In this document: in pieces, positions 16,307-23,559 of the stretch
Layout of the letters: every line of letters begins with the position of its first letter
Position numbering within the stretch: the stretch's first letter is position 1
Assembly (NCBI GenBank): GCA_003250235.1
Contig: QKGY01000356.1
Coordinates: 1 to 29,705, forward strand
Direction: 5' to 3'
Length of the DNA stretch: 29,705 nt
Source of the DNA: Desulfuromonadaceae bacterium
Lineage (GTDB): Bacteria > Desulfobacterota > Desulfuromonadia > Desulfuromonadales > SZUA-540
Program-made: the position numbers and the translations under genes
Notes under the pieces: generated by a model
Databases searched by the model: none
Seen by the model: only the letters and a program-made list of their open reading frames with translations
What the model was told of the DNA's origin: nothing

Positions 16307-17017
16307 TTAGAAAAGTCTTCCGATCAGGGCGGGGATGACGGTTTCGACGCGCAGGATACGTTCTCCAAAGTGGACAGGGGTAAAACCCTGCTCTTTGATG
16401 TGATCCACTTCAAAAGGGATAAACCCTCCTTCTGGGCCGATGACCAGGGTTGTCGGTTGGGTGACATGGCGGGGGCATGGGGTCGAGCCGGCGGGGTGGG
16501 CGATGAGACAAAGGGAGTCTTTGCTGATGCCTGGCAGGACATCTTCGACAAAGGGTTTGAACCGTCTGTGCCATTCGACGTGGGGGAGAACGGTGTCTTT
16601 TGCCTGCTCCAATCCGAGAATCAACGTTTCCCGTAGAGTTTCCGGCGTCAGGGTCGGGCTTTGCCAGTAACTTTTTTCTACCCGCCAGGAATGTATCAGG
16701 ATGATTCTGTCAACTCCCATGGAGGTTGCAGAAATAAGAGCCCGTTTAAGCACTTTGGGCCGGGGAAGAGCCAGGATCAGTGTGAGGGGGATTTTCGGGG
16801 GCGGTTCCTGTTCCAGGCGGACTTCCATCTCCAGGCTTTGCGGGTCCAGATGCCTGACCAACCCCCGTCCTGTTCTCCCGTTGATCAATCCGACGCACAG
16901 GGTGTCTCCAACCGCAGCTTTGTGGATTTGCAGAACGTGGCGCAGTCGCCTGCCTGTCAATCGGACGATGTCGGGGGTATCCGTGAAGTCCGAAGGATGA
17001 AGGAGGATCAAATTCAT
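16307..17017 (-). CDS. rsmE: 16S rRNA (uracil-1498-N3)-methyltransferase RsmE
   Basis: 236 residues, the usual length. RsmE methylates U1498 of 16S rRNA with S-adenosylmethionine. The N-terminal PUA-like part carries RLTGRRLRHVLQIHKAAVGD, and the C-terminal SPOUT trefoil-knot domain carries VIGPEGGFIPFEV and FGERILRVETVIPAL, the two SAM-binding and knot motifs that define the family. The ferredoxin gene 54 bp upstream on the same strand may be co-transcribed. Nothing odd was seen. Confidence 0.96.
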   Translation of the reverse strand: MNLILLHPSDFTDTPDIVRLTGRRLRHVLQIHKAAVGDTLCVGLINGRTGRGLVRHLDPQSLEMEVRLEQEPPPKIPLTLILALPRPKVLKRALISATSMGVDRIILIHSWRVEKSYWQSPTLTPETLRETLILGLEQAKDTVLPHVEWHRRFKPFVEDVLPGISKDSLCLIAHPAGSTPCPRHVTQPTTLVIGPEGGFIPFEVDHIKEQGFTPVHFGERILRVETVIPALIGRLF

Positions 17018-17071
17018 AGAGTGAGAGATGGAGCAGGGGGTTGTAAGCCCGTAGCCGCGAGGGATATCGGC

Positions 17072-17251
17072 CTATTCTTCTAAAAAATGAATGGCTTGAG
17101 AGGGACAGGCGGGTATGCAGATGCCGTCCAGGTCGCACTTGTCCAGGTTGATGACGGCTTTTCCGGCCGTTATGACAATGGCGTCCATCGGGCAGAGTTT
17201 AGCACATTCACCAGACCCCTGGCACTTATCGGTATCGACAATCAGTTTCAT
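17072..17251 (-). CDS. Small ferredoxin with both second cysteines replaced
   Basis: 59 residues. The start at 17251 (MKLIVDTDKCQG) has AAAGGA upstream and begins the fold; the longer frame upstream is not family-like. The protein is a bacterial two-motif ferredoxin, normally an electron carrier with two [4Fe-4S] clusters. Each motif here lacks the second cysteine: CQGSGECAKLCP has Ser and CDLDGICIPACP has Asp where CX2CX2CX3CP needs Cys. Replacement by Asp is known in Pyrococcus ferredoxin and in 7Fe ferredoxins, where it permits a [3Fe-4S] or Asp-ligated [4Fe-4S] cluster. Whether two, one or no clusters form is open. It lies upstream of rsmE on the same strand. Confidence 0.88.
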   Translation of the reverse strand: MKLIVDTDKCQGSGECAKLCPMDAIVITAGKAVINLDKCDLDGICIPACPSQAIHFLEE

Positions 17252-17702
17252 GCGTGACAATCCTTTGATGAGACTTTTGCTCATGGAGCGTTTTGCTGGA
17301 CATCCTAATGCAAGCAGGTCCAGGCGGTCAAGGCGGATCATCGCTTCGGTCTTTTAGCGCAGCTTTCCTGTAATTTTGTAACAAGTTTAGGCACATCTGA
17401 AATGGATCGGCGCTATTTTTTCAAGAAATATTTTTTTTCGAAAAATATGAACAATTTTAAAAAATGAACAAAAAGTTAATTTTGCACATTTTGGGGCGGT
17501 TATGGGGATTTCCCGGTCACAAATACGATGGTGACCTCGCAATCTCATTTGACTGCGTCGTTTCCGGAACAAAGATTGCTTCTTGTCCCTTTTTGCGGTG
17601 CCATACAGAGCCGTCGGTCAAAAGCCTGAACCGTGTTTTCAAATGATCAACAGGATGATTGAATAGGATGCCGTGTTCCATGAAGCCTGAGAACCGCCAG
17701 CG
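17252..17702. other. AT-rich divergent intergenic region
   Basis: About 450 bp between the ferredoxin (minus) and the MinD-like gene (plus). It contains a very AT-rich stretch at 17415-17490 with an inverted repeat ATATTTTT/AAAAATAT (17428-17448), and a sigma-54-like element (separate entry). No ORF with a ribosome site was found. Confidence 0.45.
17565..17580 (+). promoter_or_regulatory. Possible sigma-54-like promoter of the MinD-like operon
   Basis: CGGAACAAAGATTGCT: GG-N10-GC spacing (17566-67 and 17578-79) with a perfect -12 TTGCT, but a weak -24 (CGGAACA against TGGCACG). The transcript would start about 110 bases before the ATG. Confidence 0.35.
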
Positions 17703-18620
17703 ATGATGCCTATCTCTCCGGACAAGATACTGCCCAAAGTATGGGCGATCGGCGGTGGAAAAGGCGGGGTGGGGAAATCGGTTATAACGTCCAGCCTGGG
17801 AATCGCCCTGGCACGAAAGGGTAAGCGGTGCGTTCTTCTGGATGCCGATCTGGGCGGGGCGAACCTTCACACGCTTATGGGGGTTCCTTATCCGAAAAGG
17901 ACCCTGACCGATTTTCTCCTCAGGAAAGTTTCGTCCCTGAATGATGCGTTGATGCCGACCTCGATGCCCAATCTGAGTCTGATCAGTGGTTCGAGGGCTA
18001 TGCTCGAGATGGGAAACCTGCATAACGCGCAGAAAACAAAAATCATCCGCCAGCTTTTTGACCTGGATGCGGATTATATCCTTCTTGATCTGGGGGCCGG
18101 AAGCACCTTCAACAGTCTGGACTTTTTCTTGGCTGCGCATGAACGTGTCATGGTGGTTGTCCCTACACCAACCTCAATCGAGAATGCGTATCATTTTCTG
18201 AAGGCGGCTTATTATCGACAACTCAAGCATGCCATTAGAAGCGCAGGCGCAGGAAAAGATCTTGAGAGTTACCTGGAGGAGAAAGTGTCTTTGGGTATCC
18301 GTTCTCCGGCGCAGTTCATGGAGCATCTTTCGGAGAGAATCCCGAAAGCGGCAATGGCAATACGAAAGGTCATGCAGGATTTTTCTCCCAGACTGATCGT
18401 TAACCAGGTTCAGAATATGGAAGAAATAAGCCTGGGGGATCAGATGGTGGTCGCCTGTCGTGATTTTTTCGGTATTGAGATGGGTTATCTTGGCAATGTA
18501 AAAAGCGATGAGTGTGTGTTGCGCGCCATCCAGATGCGGCGACCGGTCCTTGAAGCTTTCCCCGGAAGCCCCTTTGTCTCTGCCATTAATGGCATTACCC
18601 GGCGACTGGTCGGAGACTAG
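17703..18620 (+). CDS. MinD/FlhG-like ParA-family ATPase
   Basis: 305 residues with deviant Walker A GGGKGGVGKSVITSS (about 17-31), A' motif LLDADLGGANLH and Walker B LLDLGAGSTFNSLDFF. Such proteins are membrane- or pole-associated ATPases that place flagella (FlhG), septa (MinD) or chemosensory arrays. The insert between the Walker regions (about 170-220) and the absence of flagellar neighbours argue against a plain flhG. The ATG at 17703 has no good ribosome site; an in-frame stop at 17688 rules out an upstream start. Twelve bases separate it from the J-like/HTH gene, so the two form an operon. The ATPase call is secure; the cargo is unknown. Confidence 0.88.
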   Translation: MMPISPDKILPKVWAIGGGKGGVGKSVITSSLGIALARKGKRCVLLDADLGGANLHTLMGVPYPKRTLTDFLLRKVSSLNDALMPTSMPNLSLISGSRAMLEMGNLHNAQKTKIIRQLFDLDADYILLDLGAGSTFNSLDFFLAAHERVMVVVPTPTSIENAYHFLKAAYYRQLKHAIRSAGAGKDLESYLEEKVSLGIRSPAQFMEHLSERIPKAAMAIRKVMQDFSPRLIVNQVQNMEEISLGDQMVVACRDFFGIEMGYLGNVKSDECVLRAIQMRRPVLEAFPGSPFVSAINGITRRLVGD

Positions 18621-18632
18621 GAGAATTTTTTC

Positions 18633-19169
18633 ATGGATGAGACGGATCTGCAGGATGAGTTCCAATTGCTCAAACTGGAATCGGGAGCGACGTTAAAAGA
18701 GGTCGAGAGGGCTTACCAGCGGATGAAGGCTCTTTACGCCGAAAATTCGTTGGCGAGCTATTCCCTTTTTGACGAAGAAGAACGGTGCGCCAAGCTGGTC
18801 GTTATCGAGCGGGCCTACGAGCGCATCGTGCAGTTTTTGTTGCAGCCGAAAAGACATGCCGGTGAAGAACCGGCGGCGCAATGCCCGAAAAGAGAAACGG
18901 ATGACATTGACATGAATCTGGCTCCCGGTCTTTACCTCTGCGCCGTTCGGGAAAAAACAGGCCGATCTTTTCAGGAACTTTCGGCGCAGACCAAGATAGG
19001 GCGCACCCACATGGAGAATATTGAGGCAGAACGCTTCGAAAAATTGCCGGCTCCCGTCTATCTGCGCGGTTTTGTGCTTGAATACGCCAAGGCGCTGGGG
19101 ATCGGCGATGCGGAAGAGATTGCGCGGATTTATCTGGAAAGATTTCAACAATTCCGGGCTACGGCCTGA
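18633..19169 (+). CDS. J-like domain fused to RodZ-type HTH
   Basis: 178 residues, AGGAG before the ATG. The first 70 residues resemble a J domain (LLKLESGATLKEVERAYQRM, then a helix ending in IERAYERIV) but lack the HPD tripeptide needed to stimulate DnaK. After a polar linker (about 71-92), residues 93-175 are a RodZ-like helix-turn-helix (LYLCAVREKTGRSFQELS, then YLRGFVLEYAKALGIGD). There is no TM segment, unlike true RodZ. HTH domains of this type bind cytoskeletal proteins as well as DNA. The 12-bp gap to the MinD-like gene suggests that the two act together in positioning. Confidence 0.82.
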   Translation: MDETDLQDEFQLLKLESGATLKEVERAYQRMKALYAENSLASYSLFDEEERCAKLVVIERAYERIVQFLLQPKRHAGEEPAAQCPKRETDDIDMNLAPGLYLCAVREKTGRSFQELSAQTKIGRTHMENIEAERFEKLPAPVYLRGFVLEYAKALGIGDAEEIARIYLERFQQFRATA

Positions 19170-19173
19170 TCGA

Positions 19174-19196
19174 TGTTTTCTGTGGAGCAGAAAACA
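19174..19196 (+). terminator. Hairpin after the MinD-like operon
   Basis: A 9-bp stem TGTTTTCTG/CAGAAAACA, 5-base loop, five bases after the stop codon. There is no T tract, so it may stabilise the 3' end rather than terminate. Confidence 0.4.
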
Positions 19197-19277
19197 AACG
19201 GATCGCCCCACTATTTCTACGGTGCCACCTAAAGAACAGGGGTTGAGAATTCGTTGATTTTTCTCCTAAACAAATTG

Positions 19278-19325
19278 TGTGTCAATGTCGATAGAACAAG
19301 GGTGTCACTTGTGTGTCATGGGTGT
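19278..19325 (+). promoter_or_regulatory. Cluster of TGTCA half-sites upstream of the hybrid kinase
   Basis: TGTCA occurs at 19280, 19303 and 19314. The last lies in TGTGTCATGGGTGT (19312-19325), which matches the 14-mer dyad at 10 of 14 positions with one half degenerate. It sits 127-174 bp upstream of the kinase start. A degenerate GG-N10-GG element (19374-19387) is the only -24/-12 candidate after it. Autoregulation of the kinase-regulator operon is possible. Confidence 0.35.
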
Positions 19326-19451
19326 CCCCTTTTTTGTTTGATCAGGGCGATGCTTCAGGTGGGTTAAGCCGTCGGCCGAATTTCTGGACGGGCCAAAAAC
19401 GTCAAAATTCAGTAAGAATCTTCGAACTCTGGAACACAGAGGGTGAATAGT

Positions 19452-21339
19452 ATGATCTCTCATCAGGACAAACCTCTGATTCTCATTGTGGACGACGACA
19501 ACATCATTCGTCGGATCGTCCGAGAAGCTTTGCAGGTCGAAGGTTTTAATATTCTGGAAGCGTGCGACGGTGTCGAGGCCTTCGCGCGAACGCCCCGATC
19601 TGGTTCTGCTCGATGTGGTCATGCCGCGGATGGATGGGTTTGCCACGTGCGCAGCCATTCGCAATCTAATCGGCGGAGGGAGCACGCCGATTTTGATGAT
19701 GACGGGATTGGATGATTTAGAGTCGCTTCGCCATGGCTATGAGGCTGGTGCAACGGATTTTATTACCAAGCCGGTCAAGTGGCCGATTCTTGGGCATCGA
19801 ATCCGCTATATGCTGCGTGCGCAGAAGGCAACGGAGTCTCTCAAACGCAATGAAGAGCGCTACCGCCTGCTCTTTAACAGTGGCAATGACGTGGCATGCG
19901 TTTATCAGCTGAGACACGGAGAGTTGCCGGGGAGGTTTATTGAAGCCAACACGGTGGCTTTGCAGAAACTGGGTTATTTGCGCCAGGACCTCTCAACGCT
20001 AACACCCCTGGATTTTGTCCCCGATGAAAAAAAAGAACAACTGCTGGCTTTGGGCGAAAAGGTCGTCGCCGAGCGGCATTGTGTGATGGAACTCGATGTG
20101 TTGACCAAAGAGGGCCAGGTCATTCCCTTTGAGGTGAACGCGCATCTGTTCGACATGAATGGACGTCCGACGGTGCTGGCTATTGCCAGGGATGTCTCCG
20201 AACGCAAACTGGCCGAAGAGAGCCTGAGACAGAGTGAACGGGAGAATCACCGCCTCCTGGAGCAATTTCGGGCGCTTTTCGATGGAATTCCCGATCCGCT
20301 GATGGTCCTGACTCCTGACTTGAAAGTTTTGTGGGCGAACAGCGGCGTAGTCCGGGCCGTAAATGGGAGAGCTTCGGATCTTGTGGGGAAGTCCTGTTAC
20401 GAAGTCTGGCACCATCGAAAGTCTCCTTGTGAAGATTGCCATGCCATCCGCAGTCTGCAGAACGGTCAGACGGAAACCGGTCATATGCCGACGGCGGATG
20501 GGCGTATCTGGGGGGTGCGGACCTTTCCCATCAAGGATGAGAAGGGGCAGGTCAGCAATGTCATTGAGCTGGCCCATGACATCACCGAAAAAATCAAGCT
20601 TCAAACCGAAACGATCCGAGCGGGACAACTGGCCGCATTAGGGGAACTGGCTGCCGGAGTCGCCCACGAGATCAATAATCCGATCAACGGCATCATCAAC
20701 TACGCCCAGCTCATGGCCAACCGGTCTGCTCCCGAAAGTTCCGAACGGGACATCTGTATGCGGATCATCAAGGAGAGCGACAGGGTTGCCACCATCGTCC
20801 GCAATCTGCTTTCCTTCGCCAGGGAGCGCAAGGAGAAAAAAATTCCCGTTGCCATGGAAGAGATTCTGGCCGATTCTCTGGCGCTTGTGGAGACCCAGTT
20901 GCGAAAGGACGGGATCCAGTTCACGCTTGAACTTTCGGCGGACCTGCCGAAGATTGTTGCCCTTAAGCAACAGATTCAGCAGGTTTTTCTTAACCTGATC
21001 AGCAATGCCCGTTATGCGTTGAATGAAAAGTTTTCCGGGGTGGATGCGGAAAAAATTCTGCATATCTCCGGAGAGTCTGTCTCTGTCGGGGGGCGGCTCT
21101 ATGTTCGAATGACGGTGTTCGATCAGGGCAGCGGCATTCCCGGGGAAATCATGGAACGGATCACCAACCCCTTCTTTTCCACCAAGCCGCACGATAAGGG
21201 GACAGGGTTGGGGCTAAGCATCAGCCATGGAATTATCAAGGATCATGAAGGACAGCTGCTCTTTGAAAGTACCGAAGGAAAATTCACCCGGGTGATTATG
21301 GATCTGCCCGCTGCCATAGACCAGGAGACCAGGAAATGA
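19452..21339 (+). pseudogene. Hybrid sensor kinase (REC-PAS-PAS-HisKA-HATPase) with frameshifted receiver
   Basis: The N terminus (ATG 19452, or GTG 19443; AGGG upstream) reads LILIVDDDNIIRRIVREAL through GVEAFAR, then leaves frame near 19585-19590; the +1 frame takes up ERPDLVLLDVVMPRMDGF and continues to 21339. Three or four residues are missing at the junction, so a deletion of about 11 bases fits. After the receiver come two PAS domains (about 19845-20210 and 20255-20600; the second has CYEVWHHRKSPCEDC), HisKA H-box VAHEINNP (His codon 20665-20667), N-box LNLISNARYAL, and GSGIPGE, NPFFSTK and GTGLGLSISHG. The kinase core is intact and could be made from an internal start, without a working receiver. 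Its stop overlaps the NtrC-type gene (ATGA). Confidence 0.85.
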
Positions 21340-23030
21340 CCCCCAAAATCTTGATTATTGACGATGAGGAAAGTATCCGTTTCACCTTTTCCAGCTTTCT
21401 TGCCGACGAAGGATACCTCACGGACACGGCCTCGAACTATTCGGAAGCCCTGACCAAAATAGCGGCCGGGGATATTGATCTGATTTTCAGCGACATTCTT
21501 CTTGGCGGAGACAGCGGAATCGATATCCTTCGGGAAATTCGTCAAAACGGGCTGGAGTGCCCTGTCATTATGATCACGGGCTTTCCCGGCGTCGAGACGG
21601 CCCGCGAAGCCGTGCGGCTGGGAGCGTTCGACTATTTGTCCAAACCGGTCAATCAGGAGACCCTGTTGCGCACGGCCCAGGTGGCATTGAAATACAAAAC
21701 GGTCAATGATGAGAAAAAGCGCTACCAGGCCGACCTGGAAGCGATCTTTCGCAGTGTCGGCGATGGTATTGCCACGGTGGACAAAGAACTCAAGGTGCTG
21801 CAACTGAACAGTGCCTTTGAGCGAATCTGCGGAATGTCTTCGGAAACGTTGGGAAAAGATTTCAGATCGTTGATGCTGGGATGCCAGGGCAAATGCCTTC
21901 AGGCCCTGGAACAGACCCTTTCCGGCAACACCTCCCAAGCCCTCAGTCGCTTTGAATGCCATCATCCCGGACGTTCCAGCCAGGTTGTTTCGGTGACGAC
22001 GGCTCCCCTCAAGAGCCAGCAGGGGGAGTCCTATGGGGCCGTGCTGGTGATTCGTGACGAAACGCGACTGCATGCCCTGGAGCGCGACCTCAAAGAGCGG
22101 ACCAGTTTTCACAACATGGTCGGGAGCAGTGACCGGATGCAGGAAATCTATTCGCTGCTGGAGAAACTGGCCGATGTGCCGACCACGGTTCTGATTACCG
22201 GCGAAAGCGGTACCGGAAAGGAGCTCATTGCCGAAGCTCTGCATTATCAGGGGGGGCGTCGTAATGGTCCTCTGGTGAAGGTCAACTGCGCCGCTCTTTC
22301 CGAGAATCTGCTGGAGAGTGAGCTGTTCGGCCATGTCAAGGGGGCCTTTACCGGAGCCATCCGCGATCAGGCCGGACGATTTGAAAAGGCCAGCGGTGGC
22401 ACGATATTTCTGGACGAAATCGGCGACATTACCCCGGCGATGCAGGTCAGACTCCTGAGAGTTTTGCAGGAACGGGTCGTGGAACGGGTCGGAAGTTCGA
22501 AGCCGATTCCGGTGGATGTCCGTGTTGTCACCGCTACCAATCAGGATCTGGCGGCACGGATCAAAAAAGGGGAGTTTCGCGAGGATCTGTTCTATCGTCT
22601 TAAGGTGGTCAATGTGGATCTCCCTCCGCTGCGTGCCCGCAGAGCGGATATCCCCCTGTTGGTCGATTTTTTCGTCAAGCGCTTCAACAGCCGGTTCGAC
22701 CGGGGGATCAAAGGGGTTTCCGAAGAGGTGCAACGGTTTTTCATGCAATACGACTGGCCCGGCAACGTGCGGGAACTCGAGCATGTGATGGAACACGCCT
22801 TTATTCTCTGCCCCCACACCGTGATTCTTTCCGAGCATCTGCCGCCGGACATGCTGTCGCGAATTCCCGGTTCCGGAACCCGTCAGTTGCGCGCCGAGGA
22901 GAACGAAGCCGAAGTCATTCGCCAGGCCCTCGAAAAGGCGGGCTGGAATAAGGCCAAAGCCGCCCGATTGCTGGGCATCAGTCGTCGCACCATCTACCGC
23001 AAGATCGAGGACCTGGACATTCAAGAGTGA
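21336..23030 (+). CDS. NtrC-family sigma-54 response regulator with PAS insert
   Basis: 564 residues. REC domain at 1-120 with acidic pair DDEE, phosphoacceptor D53 (IFSDILL) and LSKPVN lysine; a PAS domain at about 128-245 (between REC and AAA+, less usual); AAA+ domain with Walker A GESGTGKE, the sigma-54 contact loop GAFTGA, Walker B GGTIFLDEIGD and the arginine region REDLFYRL; C-terminal Fis-type HTH ending KAARLLGISRRTIYRKI. It activates sigma-54 RNA polymerase from enhancer dyads. Its ATG overlaps the kinase stop, so the kinase is the likely partner. Palindromes suitable as its sites lie 17-66 bp after its stop and elsewhere in the window. Confidence 0.96.
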   Translation: MTPKILIIDDEESIRFTFSSFLADEGYLTDTASNYSEALTKIAAGDIDLIFSDILLGGDSGIDILREIRQNGLECPVIMITGFPGVETAREAVRLGAFDYLSKPVNQETLLRTAQVALKYKTVNDEKKRYQADLEAIFRSVGDGIATVDKELKVLQLNSAFERICGMSSETLGKDFRSLMLGCQGKCLQALEQTLSGNTSQALSRFECHHPGRSSQVVSVTTAPLKSQQGESYGAVLVIRDETRLHALERDLKERTSFHNMVGSSDRMQEIYSLLEKLADVPTTVLITGESGTGKELIAEALHYQGGRRNGPLVKVNCAALSENLLESELFGHVKGAFTGAIRDQAGRFEKASGGTIFLDEIGDITPAMQVRLLRVLQERVVERVGSSKPIPVDVRVVTATNQDLAARIKKGEFREDLFYRLKVVNVDLPPLRARRADIPLLVDFFVKRFNSRFDRGIKGVSEEVQRFFMQYDWPGNVRELEHVMEHAFILCPHTVILSEHLPPDMLSRIPGSGTRQLRAEENEAEVIRQALEKAGWNKAKAARLLGISRRTIYRKIEDLDIQE

Positions 23031-23046
23031 CTTCATGCGCTCCCCC

Positions 23047-23096
23047 GTGTGCCATAAGGCACGTGCTTTGTCGTGACAGGAGTGTGTCATGGCACA
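23047..23096. promoter_or_regulatory. Three tandem dyads: candidate enhancer for the NtrC-family regulator
   Basis: Three palindromes stand in a row: GTGTGCCATAAGGCAC (23047-23062), TGTCGTGACA (23069-23078) and TGTGTCATGGCACA (23083-23096), with centres 18 and 16 bp apart. The last recurs exactly at 29258. They lie about 160-200 bp upstream of the -24/-12 element at 23253. A further related dyad, CTGTGCC...GTGACAG (23286-23301), overlaps the expected start of transcription. Confidence 0.65.
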
Positions 23097-23252
23097 TGGG
23101 GGCCCCGCCTTCTCTACCCTGATTTTCCTGAACGTAATTCAAAAATGTTTTCCCGCCTTTATGTTCGTCTCTGTATAACAATCTAAATTTATTGAAATAT
23201 CCGACGAGAAGCGTCCCTGGTGATTCTGAATTGAATCCGCGGTTTTAAAAAA

Positions 23253-23268
23253 AGGCACGACTTTTGGA
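23253..23268 (+). promoter_or_regulatory. Sigma-54-like promoter of the Cys-rich protein/chemoreceptor operon
   Basis: AGGCACGACTTTTGGA: -24 GGCACG, correct GG-N10 spacing, -12 TTGG instead of TTGC. The start of transcription would be near 23280, about 50 bases before the ATG at 23329. Confidence 0.5.
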
Positions 23269-23328
23269 ATGTTTCTCCGTGACACCTGTGCCTTGTGACA
23301 GGCATTTCTTCATCACAGAGACCCTTAC

Positions 23329-23559
23329 ATGACAAAATCGTCGAATCCGCCGATTCAAAAAATCTGTCCCTTGGTTCAGGCGCCCCTCAGCAGCTGTCAC
23401 TGCGTCAACCTCACCAGCAGCTCTGCCGAAGCCGCCATATTTTTTTGCGGTGAGCATTACGAAAAATGCGAAATCTACAAAAGACACAAAAACGGAAAAA
23501 TAGCCTGTCAGCCGTTGGAGAGCGTTGCCCCGGAAAACCGGGAAAGGAGTAAACCGTGA
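23329..23559 (+). CDS. Small Cys-rich protein coupled to a chemoreceptor
   Basis: 76 residues with cysteines at C13, C23, C25, C40, C47 and C60 in the frame KICPLVQ...SSCHCVNLTSS...FFCGEHYEKCEIY. The even spacing and the aromatic FCGxHYxxCEIY segment look like a metal- or cluster-binding fold rather than chance. Its stop overlaps the GTG start of the chemoreceptor (GTGA), so it is translated with it. The ribosome site at the ATG is weak. From memory, small proteins of this pattern accompany chemoreceptors in related genomes, but no function is known to me. It could be a sensor subunit or accessory protein. Confidence 0.68.
   Translation: MTKSSNPPIQKICPLVQAPLSSCHCVNLTSSSAEAAIFFCGEHYEKCEIYKRHKNGKIACQPLESVAPENRERSKP

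Noticed and set aside
21243..23090. 615-residue minus-strand ORF opposite the NtrC-type gene
   Set aside because: Long antisense frame produced by codon bias; the plus strand encodes a full sigma-54 regulator with all motifs.
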